From the NCBI GenBank assembly GCA_032622095.1, contig CP136066.1, positions 97,733,319 through 97,797,318 on the forward strand: 64,000 bases of DNA, in the 5' to 3' direction. Numbering within the stretch: the first letter of the stretch is position 1; each line of letters opens with the position of its first letter. This document shows positions 25,631-39,200 of this stretch, piece after piece. The notes below the pieces were generated by a model that saw only the letters and a program-made list of their open reading frames with translations, searched no databases and was not told the DNA's origin. The DNA comes from Siphonodentalium dalli (lineage: Eukaryota > Mollusca > Scaphopoda > Gadilida > Siphonodentaliidae). A program made the translations under genes and the position numbers.

Positions 25631-25875
25631 CCCTGTCACTAACTCGCGGCCATATTGGCTCCACCAGGCCCGGTTACTTGGTTTTAGTGCATGCTACATG
25701 TCTAAGTTCTTGAGTAGCATTTACATATATGGAAGTCAGCATGAATATTCAAAAGCTCCATATATGGAGATGCTACTCCATATATGAAGATGCTAAACCA
25801 CGGAACCGGGGCTGGATGAATATCTGAAACCACGGATGGGGCTGGATGAATCCAATACGGCCGCGGTATCATTGG
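25631..25875. mobile_element. Foldback MITE (CTCGCGGCCAT family), copy 1
   Basis: It has CTGTCACTAACTCGCGGCCA at the left and CCAATACGGCCGCGG at the right, folding around CTCCATATATGGAG. The part CCACGGAACCGGGGCTGGATGAAT is partly duplicated. Copies: 29041-29302 and 30507-30752. Confidence 0.7.
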
Positions 25876-25949
25876 TTGTAATTGTGGGCCCGATAATTTA
25901 TCTAAACTGGTAACAAGAGCACCGCTAGGGGTGGAAACATACGATCGTG

Positions 25950-26305
25950 GTAATTCCAACAAAGGACCATAACTCCTGAGAGAATAGGTGGGTGGAACCC
26001 AAATTCGAACTTGACCTGTAGTTTGGGCTAGTAAACCCACATACTAAATTTCTACCCATTTAGTTCAGACTTCTAAAGTTATCACTCGGAAACGAAAATT
26101 GAGTGCAAATTTCGACAAAAAGGCCATAACTCTGGTGAAAATTGGCGGGTGGAACCCGAATTCGAACTTGACCTGTATGTTGTGCTAGTGAACCCATGCG
26201 CATACCAAAGTTCATTCCATTCAATTGAGAGTATATAAAGATATCAACCGGAAATCAAAAGCGAACGGACGAAAGTCCGGGCCAATAACATAATACGTCC
26301 CGCTT
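25950..26305. repeat. Two ~155-bp tandem repeats with hairpin
   Basis: Units share CCATAACTC, GGTGGAACCC and TTCGAACTTGACCTGTA. They are followed by GGACGAAAGTCC, a hairpin like those at Helitron 3' ends, but without a CTAG end here. Confidence 0.6.
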
Positions 26306-29040
26306 TTTAAAAAAATATTCTACTTTTGGCCTAAAACAAATAAACAAAATTAATTTGACATCCTTAAATTTCCCTGTTAAATCGTGTTTTTGTTAGTATA
26401 TTCAAGTATTGGCTGCGAGTTGATTTAGCTATTGAATGTGATTGTTCATTGTCGGGTGTTTTTCCACCGGTCCAGACTTGTGGACCATGCCTTGCTCAGT
26501 CATGAAACTATAGATCTGATAGCTTGATGAGCCCTTAGCTAGGCCAAGTAATTCAGTGATAGAAATACATAAGACAGACAAACTATTTAAGGCTGAGATC
26601 GGTAAATACAATGTAGGTGAAGAAACCTGTGGCATACTAACATCGAAGTGAGCATATCTTGCCGTCATTTCCGAGAAACTTGTGACGTAGATTCCCGGCG
26701 CTGATATAGCTTTATCAGAAGTAAGCATCCAAACTCCATGCAGCGCCCTCTCCGTTATCACTGCGATAGATCACTGCCGAAAGGATGGCGCTTTGCGGAC
26801 CGATATATCTATTTTTACGTATCCTCGGAACTATATTTAGTCACCTATTATCTTATTTTGACCACCAAATGTTTGCAATAATGGTAATTCTTTCGGTATT
26901 GGTAAGAACAAAATGAATTGAGCCAGACATAGACAATTTTAATCCTAAAACATAAGAACTAAGAACATGTAATAAATCCGTACCAAATGTCCTTGGCAGT
27001 TGTATCTCAGCGGAACGATGGGAGACAACTCTGCCTGGAGTTTGGCAAACACCCTCATGAGTTAGGTCGCTCGTATGATGGGTGTTTCACTGAATGCATG
27101 CGACAAGGAAACTCGGGACCATATTGTCCCGTCGCAACTAATGTGTTCTATCTCCATTTTTTTATTTTTGTGGGAAATCGACTTTAAAGTTTTGACCCCC
27201 ACCCCCCCCCCCGGTTATAACATGTTCTCATTCTGTTTTGGAAGATAGTACATAGTACACATAGCTGGTGTAAAAAAATACTATTATACGACGAGTTTCG
27301 AGACAAAACATGTGATATATCGGCGTGAAATCACGAAAAAACACTTTGTGTAAAATTTTCCCTTTTTTTCCGTGTTACACACTGTGTTACAGAGGTTTTC
27401 GTGTTGATAATATAAACGTGAAAAATATAATTATCCTAGAAATAAGGTGCTCATACCTAGGAGTGAGAAAGCATTATTTCCAACTACAGAGTTCCATTGC
27501 TTTCTACTGAAGGTCAGAGATACAACATTTTAGCACTGAAATTTATTAATCACGTGGTACAAAATAAATAGATTCATTGGTCCACATCTGCAGTGGATAT
27601 AGAACAATATAGCACTGTCAAAAAAGTGAGTTTTTGAGATGGAAACGATAGACACGGTATCTGGTGATTTTCGGACAGGAAATCCCGCACCGAATCGAAC
27701 GATACCAATGTCTCACTTTCCCGCCAAAATTGAGATAGAACAGTTTAGTTCTGACGCGACGAAATTTCGAGAAACTGCGTGGCTTGGCTATGTGAAATAC
27801 AACACAAGAAGCTGAAGGCTAAACATCACAACCACGATGACAGGACCACAGGCCATAATGACCAAACATCAGAGTCGTGATGGCAGGACACAGGCTCTTA
27901 TGACCACTCTTGCAACTGAGGCAATATTTGACAGCTGAAATTACCAGTTTACTTCAAACCATACGACCGTTTAAACTCGTTTATCTAAATTCCATTAAAG
28001 GTGGATTATCTCTTTGTAAACATGTATTATATAGTTACCGGGGTATAAAGTATTATAGATCTGAATCGAAGACTCCTGTCCGGATATGCTTCTATCGATT
28101 AATATTAATTTTATTTCGAATATGTTCTGGTCTAAAAGGGTGTGGTTGTTTTAGCTAACGAACAATAGTGGTTACTGTTAACATAGGCCAGAAATTTTAT
28201 TGTGTAATTTTGTCACAAATAAACGTTAATTATACTCATTATCGCTTATAACTATGGAATAAAACAATACAACCAATCAATCTGGGACATTTGACGTTCG
28301 GTACAGCATAGTCATAGGAACAGCCTAATGCTCTATATATCGCTATATGGTATCACCCGAATGGTCTGTTCTAAAAATAGACAAATAAACGGTCCCAATG
28401 AAATATTCGAAATAAAATCAATATTAATTGATAGAAGCCTTTCCGATGGGTCTCTTTAGTTCATATTTATTATTTTATACCCACGCAACTATTTCAAATT
28501 TGTTATTTAAAGAGATAATCCATCTTTAAATATCAATGGGTATAAATTTGAAACTTAAACGCAACCTGAACAGAAAGTATTGACTCTCACTAATCAGTTG
28601 TTCCAAGCTTGTAGTCCATGACTATATCCTTGATCATAAGATATGTTATACACATAATTATATAAGATATTATCTTCCTTAAGTTCATGGACGTGGTGAC
28701 AGGATAACTTCCAACTTTGGTCAAATTTGTGTTTCTATAGTTGTTGAAAATGTTCTCATTGTGTTGTTTCCCAACAAGAAATTAGTGGGAAAGTTTTGTT
28801 TTTAGTAGGATATTTTTCTTTTGCAGTTTTGGTCAACATTTTGTTCTGAAATGGCTATAATTTGGAAATTGTCCAAACTAATTGGCGGTTTGAGATACCC
28901 CGGCCGAGTCCCTGCTGACATTTCATTGCATTATGACTACCACATCTGAAGATATTTCGAAAATAGGGGGAACTTTCTTCTTTTGTGATGTTTATTATAA
29001 CCACACACAGCAAGATGTTGCGCCTACTGTGCTGGCAATA
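26306..29040. other. Intergenic, no gene recognised
   Basis: Small open frames match nothing I know. 27137-27215 is a copy of 2772-2845. No splice-supported exon was seen. Confidence 0.4.
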
Positions 29041-29302
29041 AGCGAGATCACTAAGTCGCAGCCTATTGATTATGTTCTGTCACTAACTCGCGGCCATGTT
29101 GGATCCACCAGGTCCGGTTCCGTGATTTTAGTGCTACAGGTCAAAGTTCTGAGTAGCATTCCATATGTGGAAGTAATGAATAATTCAAAAGCTCCATATA
29201 TCGAAATGCTACTCCAAAACTTTGATCAGTAGCACTAAAACCACGGAACCGGGCCTGGTGGTTTCAATATGGCCGCGAGTAAGTGACAGGGCGTATACCC
29301 TA
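29041..29302. mobile_element. Foldback MITE (CTCGCGGCCAT family), copy 2
   Basis: Left part GTCACTAACTCGCGGCCATG, right part ATGGCCGCGAGTAAGTGAC; inner arms AGTGCTACAGGTCAAAGTTC and inverse. It begins with AAGCGAGATCACT, as in copy 3, but that outer repeat is not matched on the right. Confidence 0.8.
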
Positions 29303-29432
29303 TACCCTGGTAAATTAAAACATAGGAAGAAACAGAAATATAAAACTACAGGTGTGACCATAGAGGTGTGTCGATAGAAACAAGTACAAATATAAATATA
29401 AAAATTCTAAATTTACAAACGAGCTCCCTACT

Positions 29433-30493
29433 TTAAAGGTACTCAATCCGATCAGACGCTCCTAAATTACTATTTCTTTGGCTTCGGGGGTAAAAGATAT
29501 TTGATTCGAGTCGAGTCGAGGAACCTGTATCGAGAGTCGATCAGATGCTCAACACCATGGTTGTTTAACAAATTACTGTTTTAACCTGAGAATATAAAGG
29601 ACACAAATCAGTCAAGAATATGGAAATGCCGAGAACATATATGACAATTAATGTTAATGAATATGACCACCTCACACGAATGTGGCTCAAAACGCTCACA
29701 CGTATGCAACCAGCAAGCATACCTTTACCATATCACATTAAAACGGACGCATGCACATGGCGACATATTAATCAACACCTCACATGCAAACATCACATCA
29801 AAACGGCCGGACATGGCCACATGCACGCGACATATTAATCAACACCTCACATGCAAATGACTATATACACACACTCAATGCAAACAATCACACAATTTAT
29901 CACATCACAGACAAATGAATAAATGTACATTAATACAAACGGAATGAGAACGTATCAAACTAATTGGAAAATATTCGATGAATATGAATCTGGAAAAACA
30001 GTGAATGTAATAACAAGTGCATCAAAACCATTTGATATAAGTCTCTGTCAATTGAGATAATGTATTTACACAAGCTCCAACACCAACATGCTATCCAAGC
30101 ACAGACGAAGTCCATTCAGTCAGATATGAAAATTCAATGTACAAGTGTTCAACTTCCAGATTGTATTGCAATGTCACAAAGAGACCTTCACCTAAATACT
30201 CACACATTGGCGGGCACTGATGTTACATATCACCCATCAAAGCTCAGAGTGATTAGATATCGATGTTTGAAGTTCACGATTTCTATTGTTTGTGGGACAG
30301 AACTTGCCGGTCAAATGGACGATCTTGCAGATACAGATGGATAACTCTAAAATCAAGTGGTAATAATAAACACTTGATTTTAGAGTTATCCATCTTTGAT
30401 GGGTGGGTTCCTCGACTCGAATATTTTTTACCCCCGAAGCCAAAGAGATATAGTAAATAAATTAGGAGCGTCTGATCGGATGAGTACCTTTAA
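29433..30493. mobile_element. TTAA MITE (GGTACTCAATCCG family) with a ~705-bp insert
   Basis: The left arm (29433-29525) and the centre plus right arm (30229-30493) match the 453-bp copy at 40327-40779. Between them is unrelated sequence at about 29526-30228. It contains a repeated ATTAATCAACACCTCACATG (29768 and 29835) and no terminal features I can define. Confidence 0.8.
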
Positions 30494-30506
30494 CAAACGC
30501 ATCGCG

Positions 30507-30752
30507 AAAAGCGAGATCACTGAGTCGTTACCATATTGTACCATATTGTATCCATAGTGTATCCATCCAGGCCCGCGCAGTCAGTGCTACAGCATGCAGG
30601 TCAAAGTTCTGGAGTAGCACTCCATATATGGACATATTCGAAACTCCTTGTATGGAATGCTACTCCAGAACTTTGACCTGTAGCACTTAATGCGCGCGGA
30701 ATGGGGTTTGATGGACCCAATATGGTAGCGACTCAGTGATCTCGCTTATTGA
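30507..30752. mobile_element. Foldback MITE (CTCGCGGCCAT family), copy 3
   Basis: Terminal arms AGCGAGATCACTGAGTCG and its inverse, then AGGTCAAAGTTCTGGAGTAG and inverse, around CTCCATATATGGA. Confidence 0.85.
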
Positions 30753-30775
30753 TATAACACGTTACAAGGGAGTTC

Positions 30776-30950
30776 ACTAATTCGAATATGTCCTCACTTC
30801 TAACGGTTATAATTCACAAACGCCTGAACAGTTTCCTGAAATTCCAACGCAAATCGATCGAGTAAAAGCTATATTTTACAAGTCTGGTATACACAATTCT
30901 AGGATATACTGTTCGACAAAATTTTTCAAATTCGATAGCTCCCTTCTAGA
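30776..30950. repeat. Solo arm related to the inverted repeat at 57155-58065
   Basis: CTCACTTCTAACGG, ACACAATTCTAGGATA and CGATCGAGTAAAAGCTATATT match the arms there. Confidence 0.6.
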
Positions 30951-31019
30951 GGTGATCCAAAACATGTCTGTAAATTTTCAAAACAATATTGCAATAAATG
31001 CGGCGTGCAGGATGTGCCA

Positions 31020-31640
31020 AAGTTTTAATCCAAGATGGCTGCTGGCTATGGGAGGCCTTTTTCAGATTTGTTATATATGCACTGAAGCGCAAATCATTTG
31101 CGCTAAAGTGTGAATCATATTTGTGCTGGAGAGTTGTCAATTTATTTTAACTGATGCGCAAATACCTAGTTAACATCAATTGACTCCCCTCAGACACTGA
31201 ATAAGTAAGTCCATCTCATACTCATATATTGTGGGTGGACTCTACCTCTAACAATTCATGTTTGCTTGACACCATCAGTATGCCTATTTCTGATTAATGT
31301 CTTCATGGCCTAAAAGTCAATTGAGTTATAGGGGGAATCTCTGCATAATAATTTTTATTGGCGCTTCAGCTCAAATAAGGAATAACAGTGAAAAATACCT
31401 CCCATATATATGGCATATAGCTGGCGGCCATGTTTTTTTGTTTTGTTTTTTATACGAATTTCGGGACTATACTATGGTCCCATCTAGAGGTCACCCTGAA
31501 GATCCACATGAAGTCTGGTGACGATTAAGTGATAGATATGTGGCCTGTGGGAGTGTTAAGGACATTGTTGATGGATGGACGCACGCAGACGCAAAACCAT
31601 GGCAACAACTCAATTTGATCTAAAACAGTTGTTTCATAGA
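31020..31640. repeat. Diverged remnant of a CCAAGATGGC tandem-repeat element
   Basis: It has CCAAGATGGCTGCTGGC, GGCGGCCATGTTTTT, CCATCTAGAGGTCACC and the end-like GGACGCACGCAGACGCAAAA with CCATGGCAAC. These are degraded parts of the element type at 44390-45861. Confidence 0.5.
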
Positions 31641-34098
31641 TCATATTAATAGTCTGGTCGATAAAAGGTTTCCACCTAGAACAAATCTGGACTGAGATGG
31701 TTTTTAATCCATTTTGAAGAGGAATATTCCCACTATAACATATCTAAAATCAGCTAAAATCAGCGTTGAGAAATTTTATCTGGCCTTGGGGAAATAGGTT
31801 TTTCTACAATATCCCTCATCGGCTACAACAGAACGCCTTACTCCTCCATGCGATATATACCAGTTTTGCATGGAATTAGAGTACGGGGGTGAATAGAGTG
31901 ACAAGGACATAAAATAAAGCATTCGCGGCCATGAAATGTGTGTCAAAATGGCCGCAACTCCAATCCATGATACGACGAAAGCAACATTTGATAACAACAT
32001 AGAAGTGAAAATACGTATTGTTAATTTAAAAGTACGTTGTTAAATACCTTTAAAGGTACTCAGATCATTAAAACAAACTCCATCTGAAGGATGTATCGGT
32101 CACTGCAACGCATATTCAACCCAATTATTTACGTCTTTAAAGTTCGGGTTTTCTGCTTAGAATGCATCCAAAAGTTGGTCCAAAAACATAATTTCGGGCA
32201 TGTAACAAGTGAAGTAATGTTTCGCCACACAGTGCGTGGTAGATTCATTTTTGAATGATGATTAATTATTTCAATGTAACGCAGAAACTGAAATGCACAC
32301 TCTTTCGGTGTAAATAACAGTTACATTACCGGTTCAACTCTGTCAGTGATAATAAACCACAAACGTATGTCGTATTGCTCAGTACATCTCTTCAATAGAG
32401 TAGCACCCGATCTCACCAGATCGAAGAGACGCTACATCGTACATTTTATTTAAGACTAATATTCATGCTGCTACCAAACCGGTTTCTTAGTAGACAATTT
32501 TGTTCAAATTCCTTCAGTTGGTAATTCAGAACTGGAATATGTTATCCCGCTATGCACAATATTAGTTTTCAATATATTGTTGTTTGAAAATATCTTACCA
32601 TTTCAACCCGCATATTTGGGCTAAATATCAGGTCCTCTGTATTTAAAGCTATTATTTATGCGTTGACCATTCACTCAATGTTGCTATTGATGGTTGCGTG
32701 TGCGGCATATATGTGTAACATTAGGGAGAATGTGTAATCACGCTGATGCGGTTGCAGAAAACGTACATGTGGCCTTAGTTATATTGAGCAAATATAATTT
32801 CGAGGTATACAGACAGTCTCTGCCACAGAGTATGTAGACAGTTTTGGTAAAGTTGAGATTTTATTGAAGATAACCTATGGTACTCCTTTTGATAAATTGC
32901 GTTCGGCGTATACCGCCATGCATTATTGTGATAAAAGGGAAATTTTCGTGTTTATTCACTTGACCGGAGGTAACTATGCCTACTATTTTAAGACACGGGC
33001 AATAGGCTCCACACATTTTACCCAGTACTCTATAAATAGCTCTCATTCTGTTTTATAGTAGGTGCATTTTGACAGATTTGATGTTGTAAATATAAAAATA
33101 AATCATGGTCGGTCACATTCGTGAGACTGCTCTGAGTAAATATATTTCTACTTCTAAAAGGTCACAGAATCAAAACTTCCTTATTAAATCACAGTTAACT
33201 GTTTAATTACACATATATCGCACGATTCAAGATAAACAGTACAGATAAAACTGCGTTGTTATTCTGTTTCTGGGCGCCCAAAAAGTCCATATTTACTATA
33301 GTAACCTTTGTATGAGACTGCTTTCGCTAACTCTCTCCCGAGATACATTAGAGACAATCCGCACATCTCTTATTACACCACAAGGTGGTGTAAGTTGTTT
33401 TACAGTTTTTCATATCGCCTGTATCACTGTATCACTGTGGGAAAATTATGTTTTGTACCCTGGCTTAATCGTACCGATATGCTCCGTTGATTCAGAGTGC
33501 CGGGATGAAGATAATTAATTGTGTTTATCACAGAATGCGTTAACTGCCAAACTCCATAAAGGGCCCTCTACACTATCGCTCCGAAACGATGAGATACCTC
33601 TGTCTGGAGTTTGGACTGTTTGGTTAACTGCTTCGCCATTGGCTTTGAAAAGCAGACGAAATTCATAAACAATGTGTACAGCTGTTAGAAATTTCGTCGG
33701 CTTTTCAAAGAGACCTATAGGCTATTTGGCCACGCGTTTGTCACAAGACAACAGACCTGTTTCTTGCGTGCATGCATAATTCGTGTTTTATTGATAGTAA
33801 TGACGAAAAGAGTAACGACTTGTATTAATCGAATAATAAAAATGAAGTTACTGAGTTTGCCGTATCGTAATCAGGATGGACTTTATTTTACCTACGGACT
33901 GTCCGTTCTTGAAAGTGCAGCCTACTCGTATAGTAAAACTGGGAACTATATGCTTGATTCGTATCAAGGTGACGTCAAGTCGCGGGATGTTGGCCAGTTT
34001 CTGTGCCGATGCCACGGGCGTACACTGGCGATGGCGGGGTTGTTGACGGGTGTGTCAGGCGTACACATGTAGAGTGACATATTAGCATTACATTAACT
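31641..34098. other. Intergenic, no gene recognised
   Basis: A hairpin at about 33643-33708 (CTTTGAAAAGCAGACGAAAT and inverse) and TTTGGAGTTT-type inverse fragments at 33545-33625 are visible. No exon is supported. Confidence 0.4.
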
Positions 34099-35659
34099 TC
34101 TACTATTATAAAAATAAATTGAGTTCGTGTGTCTGTCAGGCAAAAGGCGACAAAACGACTGAACTCCTCTGAAAATGTGTACATGGGGTCATAGCATGCA
34201 CGTAACCCGGGGATTAAGGGCGCTAATAATGTTTATAACTTTTGCTATAAATTATATAGGCGATCAAACGGACGGGCATGCAGATCGGCAGATGTTTAAA
34301 AAAAATATCATTTTTTTTTAAATTTGGGAATAGATTTTTAAAACTTGTTTTGCTTTATTCTATTTTATGGATGTTAGTTTTGAAGACTATTATAATATTT
34401 AAAGAAGGGGCAGTCCTGTCAACACATTTGGTATTTTGAAAAAATAGTGATTTTGAAGCCATTTTCACGAAGCTTGGTATTATTTCTTTAAAATGGGGAA
34501 TGTGACCCTAAAAATAATATAACAAAAAAAATTCCGGACCCCCGTGTCTTATATATATGTACTTTTAGTATTATGACCAATTTGTGCCAGGGGCCGGTGG
34601 TTGTACTATTCATGTGTGTTTCCGAATACGTTGATCGAATAAATAGGATTATCATTATTTGTGGCTGAGACATGAGAAGCTACATAATTTTATATGTAAT
34701 TGCCATAGGTGTAATATGTTGTCCAATGGGGGATTGCATTATGGGTAATTAGGTAGTGTCGTAACTGACTCAATCGTACCGATAGAGTCACGTACATTAC
34801 TTTCCTTTGAAATTTCAACACGCGTCTCAGTCATTACATACCCCACAGCAGAGTCATGTGTTGGGTTCTCTTCAACTTTCCTTTGCAATTTCATCACGCT
34901 CTTCAGTCAATGCATATCCCAAGAAATTCTGTCCTTTCTGGCCTGGTTACTAGGCTAGTAATTAGGTCGATGTAAAAGTAAAAATGGGTCGCTTTAAAAG
35001 CTGTAGTCTTGCCCCGCTGAATAAAATAGTCCGACACATATTACCACATGTGCTGATATTGATATTACCACACCCTTTGGAAAGCATGCGATCGTGTGGT
35101 AATCAAAGATGGATTTCGACGAAATTTGACACTTAGAGGTATTTGTGTCCGGGTAGTGTTTTGGACGGGTCAAATCGTGACCTCGACCTCACCTTGACAA
35201 TTGACAAGGTCAAATTGGGTAAAACGGACGGGTTTCGACGAAATTTGATACATATGGCTACTTTTATCCGGGGAGTGTTTTGGACGTGTCAAATCGTGAC
35301 CCCGGTGTGACCTTGACCTTCAATATGGCCAATCAAATGTCAAATCAGGTAAGACGGATTGATTTCGACGAAATTTGATACCTAGGGATACTTTTGTCAG
35401 GGGGTATTTTGGACGGGTCAAATCGTGACCCCGACCTGACCTTGACCTTCGAAATGGTCAATTCAATGTCAAATCGGGTAAAACGGACTGATTTCGACGA
35501 AATTTGATACCTAGGGTTACTTTTCTCCGGGGAGTGTTTTGGACGGGTCAAATCATGACCCCGACCTGACCTTCAAAATAGTCAATTCAAGGTCAAATCG
35601 CGCCTTTCGCCGGAAATCAGATGGGAAACAGCCCGGACAAAGTCGGGCCCACCAGCTAG
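34099..35659 (+). mobile_element. Non-autonomous Helitron, 1.56 kb
   Basis: The 5' end reads TCTACTATTATAAA with GTTCGTGTGTCTGTC soon after, a common Helitron start. The 3' end has the hairpin GCCCGGACAAAGTCGGGC, a short spacer and CTAG, followed by T. The usual A before TC is not present at the left. The inside holds a ~95-bp doublet (about 34795-34935) and four ~125-bp tandem units. There is no Rep/helicase. Confidence 0.78.
35105..35600. repeat. Four ~125-bp tandem repeats in the Helitron
   Basis: Units start near 35111, 35231, 35361 and 35490 with TTTCGACGAAATTTGA and share GTTTTGGACGGGTCAAATCG and CCTGACCTTGACCTTC. Confidence 0.88.
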
Positions 35660-36237
35660 TGTAATAAAGCAGACAGCTTGAAGAATGTAATGTATAATAC
35701 AAGAAACGGGGAAAACTTGATATATGGAAGTATCCAAATTTCCCACATGGGATTTGAAAGCTAGTTTATATCATATTAGTATAATTTCTATTCATGGCAA
35801 ATAATATGATCTTGGTGGCGTTACCATTTCTCCTATGGTTTTCTCGTCAGAAGTTGCCCTCTGAAATCATTCGTCCTAGCGTAAGTCGAGAGCTTGTTCA
35901 CTCATATGACTAGCTATCCAATTCTCCATAAATTGTAAATTTTATTCCATATTGTCCTTTTTGGCCCCCATTTTGGGACAGACATTCTACCGACAAGGTC
36001 TACGAATAAGCATTGTTTTTGTGTATTTATTTTATTACTAATTTGGTATTAGTTGGTGAACCTATCTCAGAAATTCATAATTTCAAAGCGAATTTTATCG
36101 GATTTTGGATATGATATAAAGGATAATTATATTCCTCTTCAAATTGGAATACAAACCCGCTATGTTGACCCTAAAATTTTAGTTTATCGAACAGACTATA
36201 AGAAAATATATCTGATATGTACTTTGAAAATTTCAAA
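35660..36237. other. No recognisable feature
   Basis: Unassigned sequence between the Helitron and the satellite. Confidence 0.4.
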
Positions 36238-39200
36238 ATATTTTACCACCCAACTCACTGGGCTATCATACTGTACTGTGGTAAAATGCCCAACATCGCA
36301 TTTTCGATCCGGAATAAACTGCATAGTATGGTGGCCGTTGACGAGTAATTAAGATTCCACACAAAACTTTTACAACCAACCCAATGGATTCCCATACTGT
36401 TCAAGCCAATGTGGTAAAATGCTCAAAATCGCATTTCTGCATTGCATGGTGGCCGTTGACGAATAATTAAGATTCCACATGTACATTTTACCACCAAACT
36501 CACTGGGTTCCCATACCGTACCACCCAAAGTGGTAAAATGCCCAAAATCGCATTTCTGGTCCGATTTTACGGAATAAACGGCATTGTATGGTGGCCGTTG
36601 ACGAATAATTAAGATTCCACACAAACATTCTACCACCCAACCCATTGGGTTATCATACTGTACTACCCGAACTGGTATAATGCCCAAAATCGCATTGTTG
36701 GTCCGAGATTTACGGAATAAACGACATTTTATGGTGGCCGTTGACGAATAATCAAGTTTACATCAAAACATGTTAGGAACTAAACCACTGGTGTTCCATA
36801 CCGTACCATCCAAAGTGGGAAAATTCCTAAAATCGTATTTCTGGTCTCCTGTTCACGGAATAAACAGCATTGCATGGTGGCCGTTGACGAACAAGATTTC
36901 ACACAATCATTTTACCACCCAACCCACCCACTGGGTTCCCATACCGTACCACCCAAAATGGTAAAATGCCAAAAATCGCATTCCGGTCCGATTTTAAAGA
37001 AATAAACGCCATGGTAGGGCGGCCGGTGACAAATAATGAAGATTCCGCACAAACATTTTACCACCAAACCCACTGGGTTATCATAGTTTACTAACCAAAG
37101 TGGCAAAATGTCCTAAATCGAACACGAACATTTAGCCGGATGTTTACGTATTAAACGGCATTGTATGGTGGCCCTTGGCGAATAATCAAGATTATACCCA
37201 AAAATGTTAGAAACGAAACCACTGGTGTTCCATACCGTACCACCCAAAGTGGTCACATGCCTAAAATCGCATTTCTGGTCTCATTTTCACGGAATAAACT
37301 GCATCATATGGTGGCCGTTGGCGAATAATTAAGATTCCACACAGTTTACCACCCAACTCACTGGGTTCCTATACCGTACCACCCAAAGTGGTAAAATGAC
37401 AAAATCGTATTTCTGGCCCGAATTTCACGAAATAAACCGTATTGTATGGTGGCCATTGACGAATAATTAAGATTCCACACAAACATTTTACCACCCAACC
37501 CACTGGGTTCCCATACCGTACCACCCAAAGTGGTAAAATGCCCAAAAATCGCATTTATGGTCCGATTTTCACGGAATAAACGACATTGTGTGGTGGCCGT
37601 TGACGCATAATTAACATTCCATCCAAAAAGTTTACCATCCAAAGTGGTAAATTGCCCAAAATCGTATTTGTGGTCCGATTTTCACGGGGAAAACGACCTT
37701 CTAGTATGGCCGTTGGCGAATAATTAAGATTCCACACACACATTTTACCACCCTACCCACTGGATTCCGACACCGGACCACACATAGTGGTTAAATGTTC
37801 AAAATCGCATTATATCCGATTTTCTCGGAATAAACGGCATCGAATGGTGGCTGTTGACGAATATTAAAGTAAGATTCCACACAAACATTTTACCACCCAA
37901 CCCACTTGGTTCCGACACCGGACCACACATAGTGGTTAAATGTTCAAAATCGCATTTCTGATCCGATTTTCTCGGAATAAACGGCATTGAATGGTGGCCG
38001 TTGACGAATAATTAAGCTTCCACACAAACATTTTACCACCCAACCCACTGGGTTTTTATACTGTATAACTCAAAGTGGTAAAGTGCCCAAAATCGCATTT
38101 CTGGTCCGATTTTCACGGAATAAACGACATTATAGGGCGGCCGGTGACAAGTAATGAAGATTCCACACAAACAGTTTACCACCCATATATGTAAATATAG
38201 AATAATTAAGATTTCACCCAATCCAGTTTCCATACCGTCCACCCAACGCATTGGGTTTCCATGCCGTGCCGCCCAAAGTGGTAAAATGGCAATAATCGCA
38301 TTTCTGGTCCGATTTTCACGGAATAAACGGCATTTAGGATGGCCATTGAAGTGTAATTAAGATTCCACCCCAACATGTTACCACCCAAAGTGATAACATG
38401 CCCAAAATCGCATTTTTTGGTCCGATTTTCAATGAATAAATGGCATTGTATAGTGTGGCCGTTGACGAATAATTAAGATTCCACACAGTTTACCACCCAA
38501 CTCACTGGGTTCCTGTACCGTACCACCCAAAGTGGTAAAATGACAAAATCGTATTTCTGGCCCGAATTTCACGAAATAAACGGCATTGTATGGTGGCCAT
38601 TGACGAATAATTAAGTTTCCACACAAACATTTTACCACCCAACCCGCTGGGTTCCAATACCGTGCCTCCCAAAGTGGTAAAATGCCCGAAAATCGCATTT
38701 ATGGTCCGATTTTCATGGAATAAACGACATTGTATGGTGGCCGTTGACGCATAATTAGCATTCCATCCAAAAAGTTTACCATCCAAAAGGGTAAATTGCC
38801 CAAAATCGCATTTGTGGTCCGATTTTCACGGGAAAACGACCTTCTAGTGTGGCCGTTGGCGAATAATTCAGATTCCACACAAACATCTTACAATCCAACC
38901 CACTGGGTTCCGACACCGGACCACACTTAACTTAGTGGTTAAATGTTCAAAATCGCATTTCTGATCCGATTTTCTCGGAATAAACGGCATTGAATGGTGG
39001 CCATTTACGAATAATTAAGATTCCACACAAACATTTTACCACCCAACCCACTGGGTTTTTATGCTGTATTACTCAAAGTGGTGAAGTGCCCAAAATCTCA
39101 TTTTCAAGGAATAAACGACATTGAATGGTGGTCGTGGACTAATTGAGATTCCACACAAACATTTTACCACCCAACCCACTGGGTTTTTATACTGTATTAC

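Noticed and set aside
26429-26761. 110-codon minus-strand frame
   Set aside because: No recognisable domain and no exon structure around it; chance cannot be excluded.
28933-29232. 99-codon plus-strand frame
   Set aside because: It runs through a palindromic MITE and has no family likeness.
33764-34072. 102-codon plus-strand frame
   Set aside because: No motif, no splice support; unlike any protein I know.
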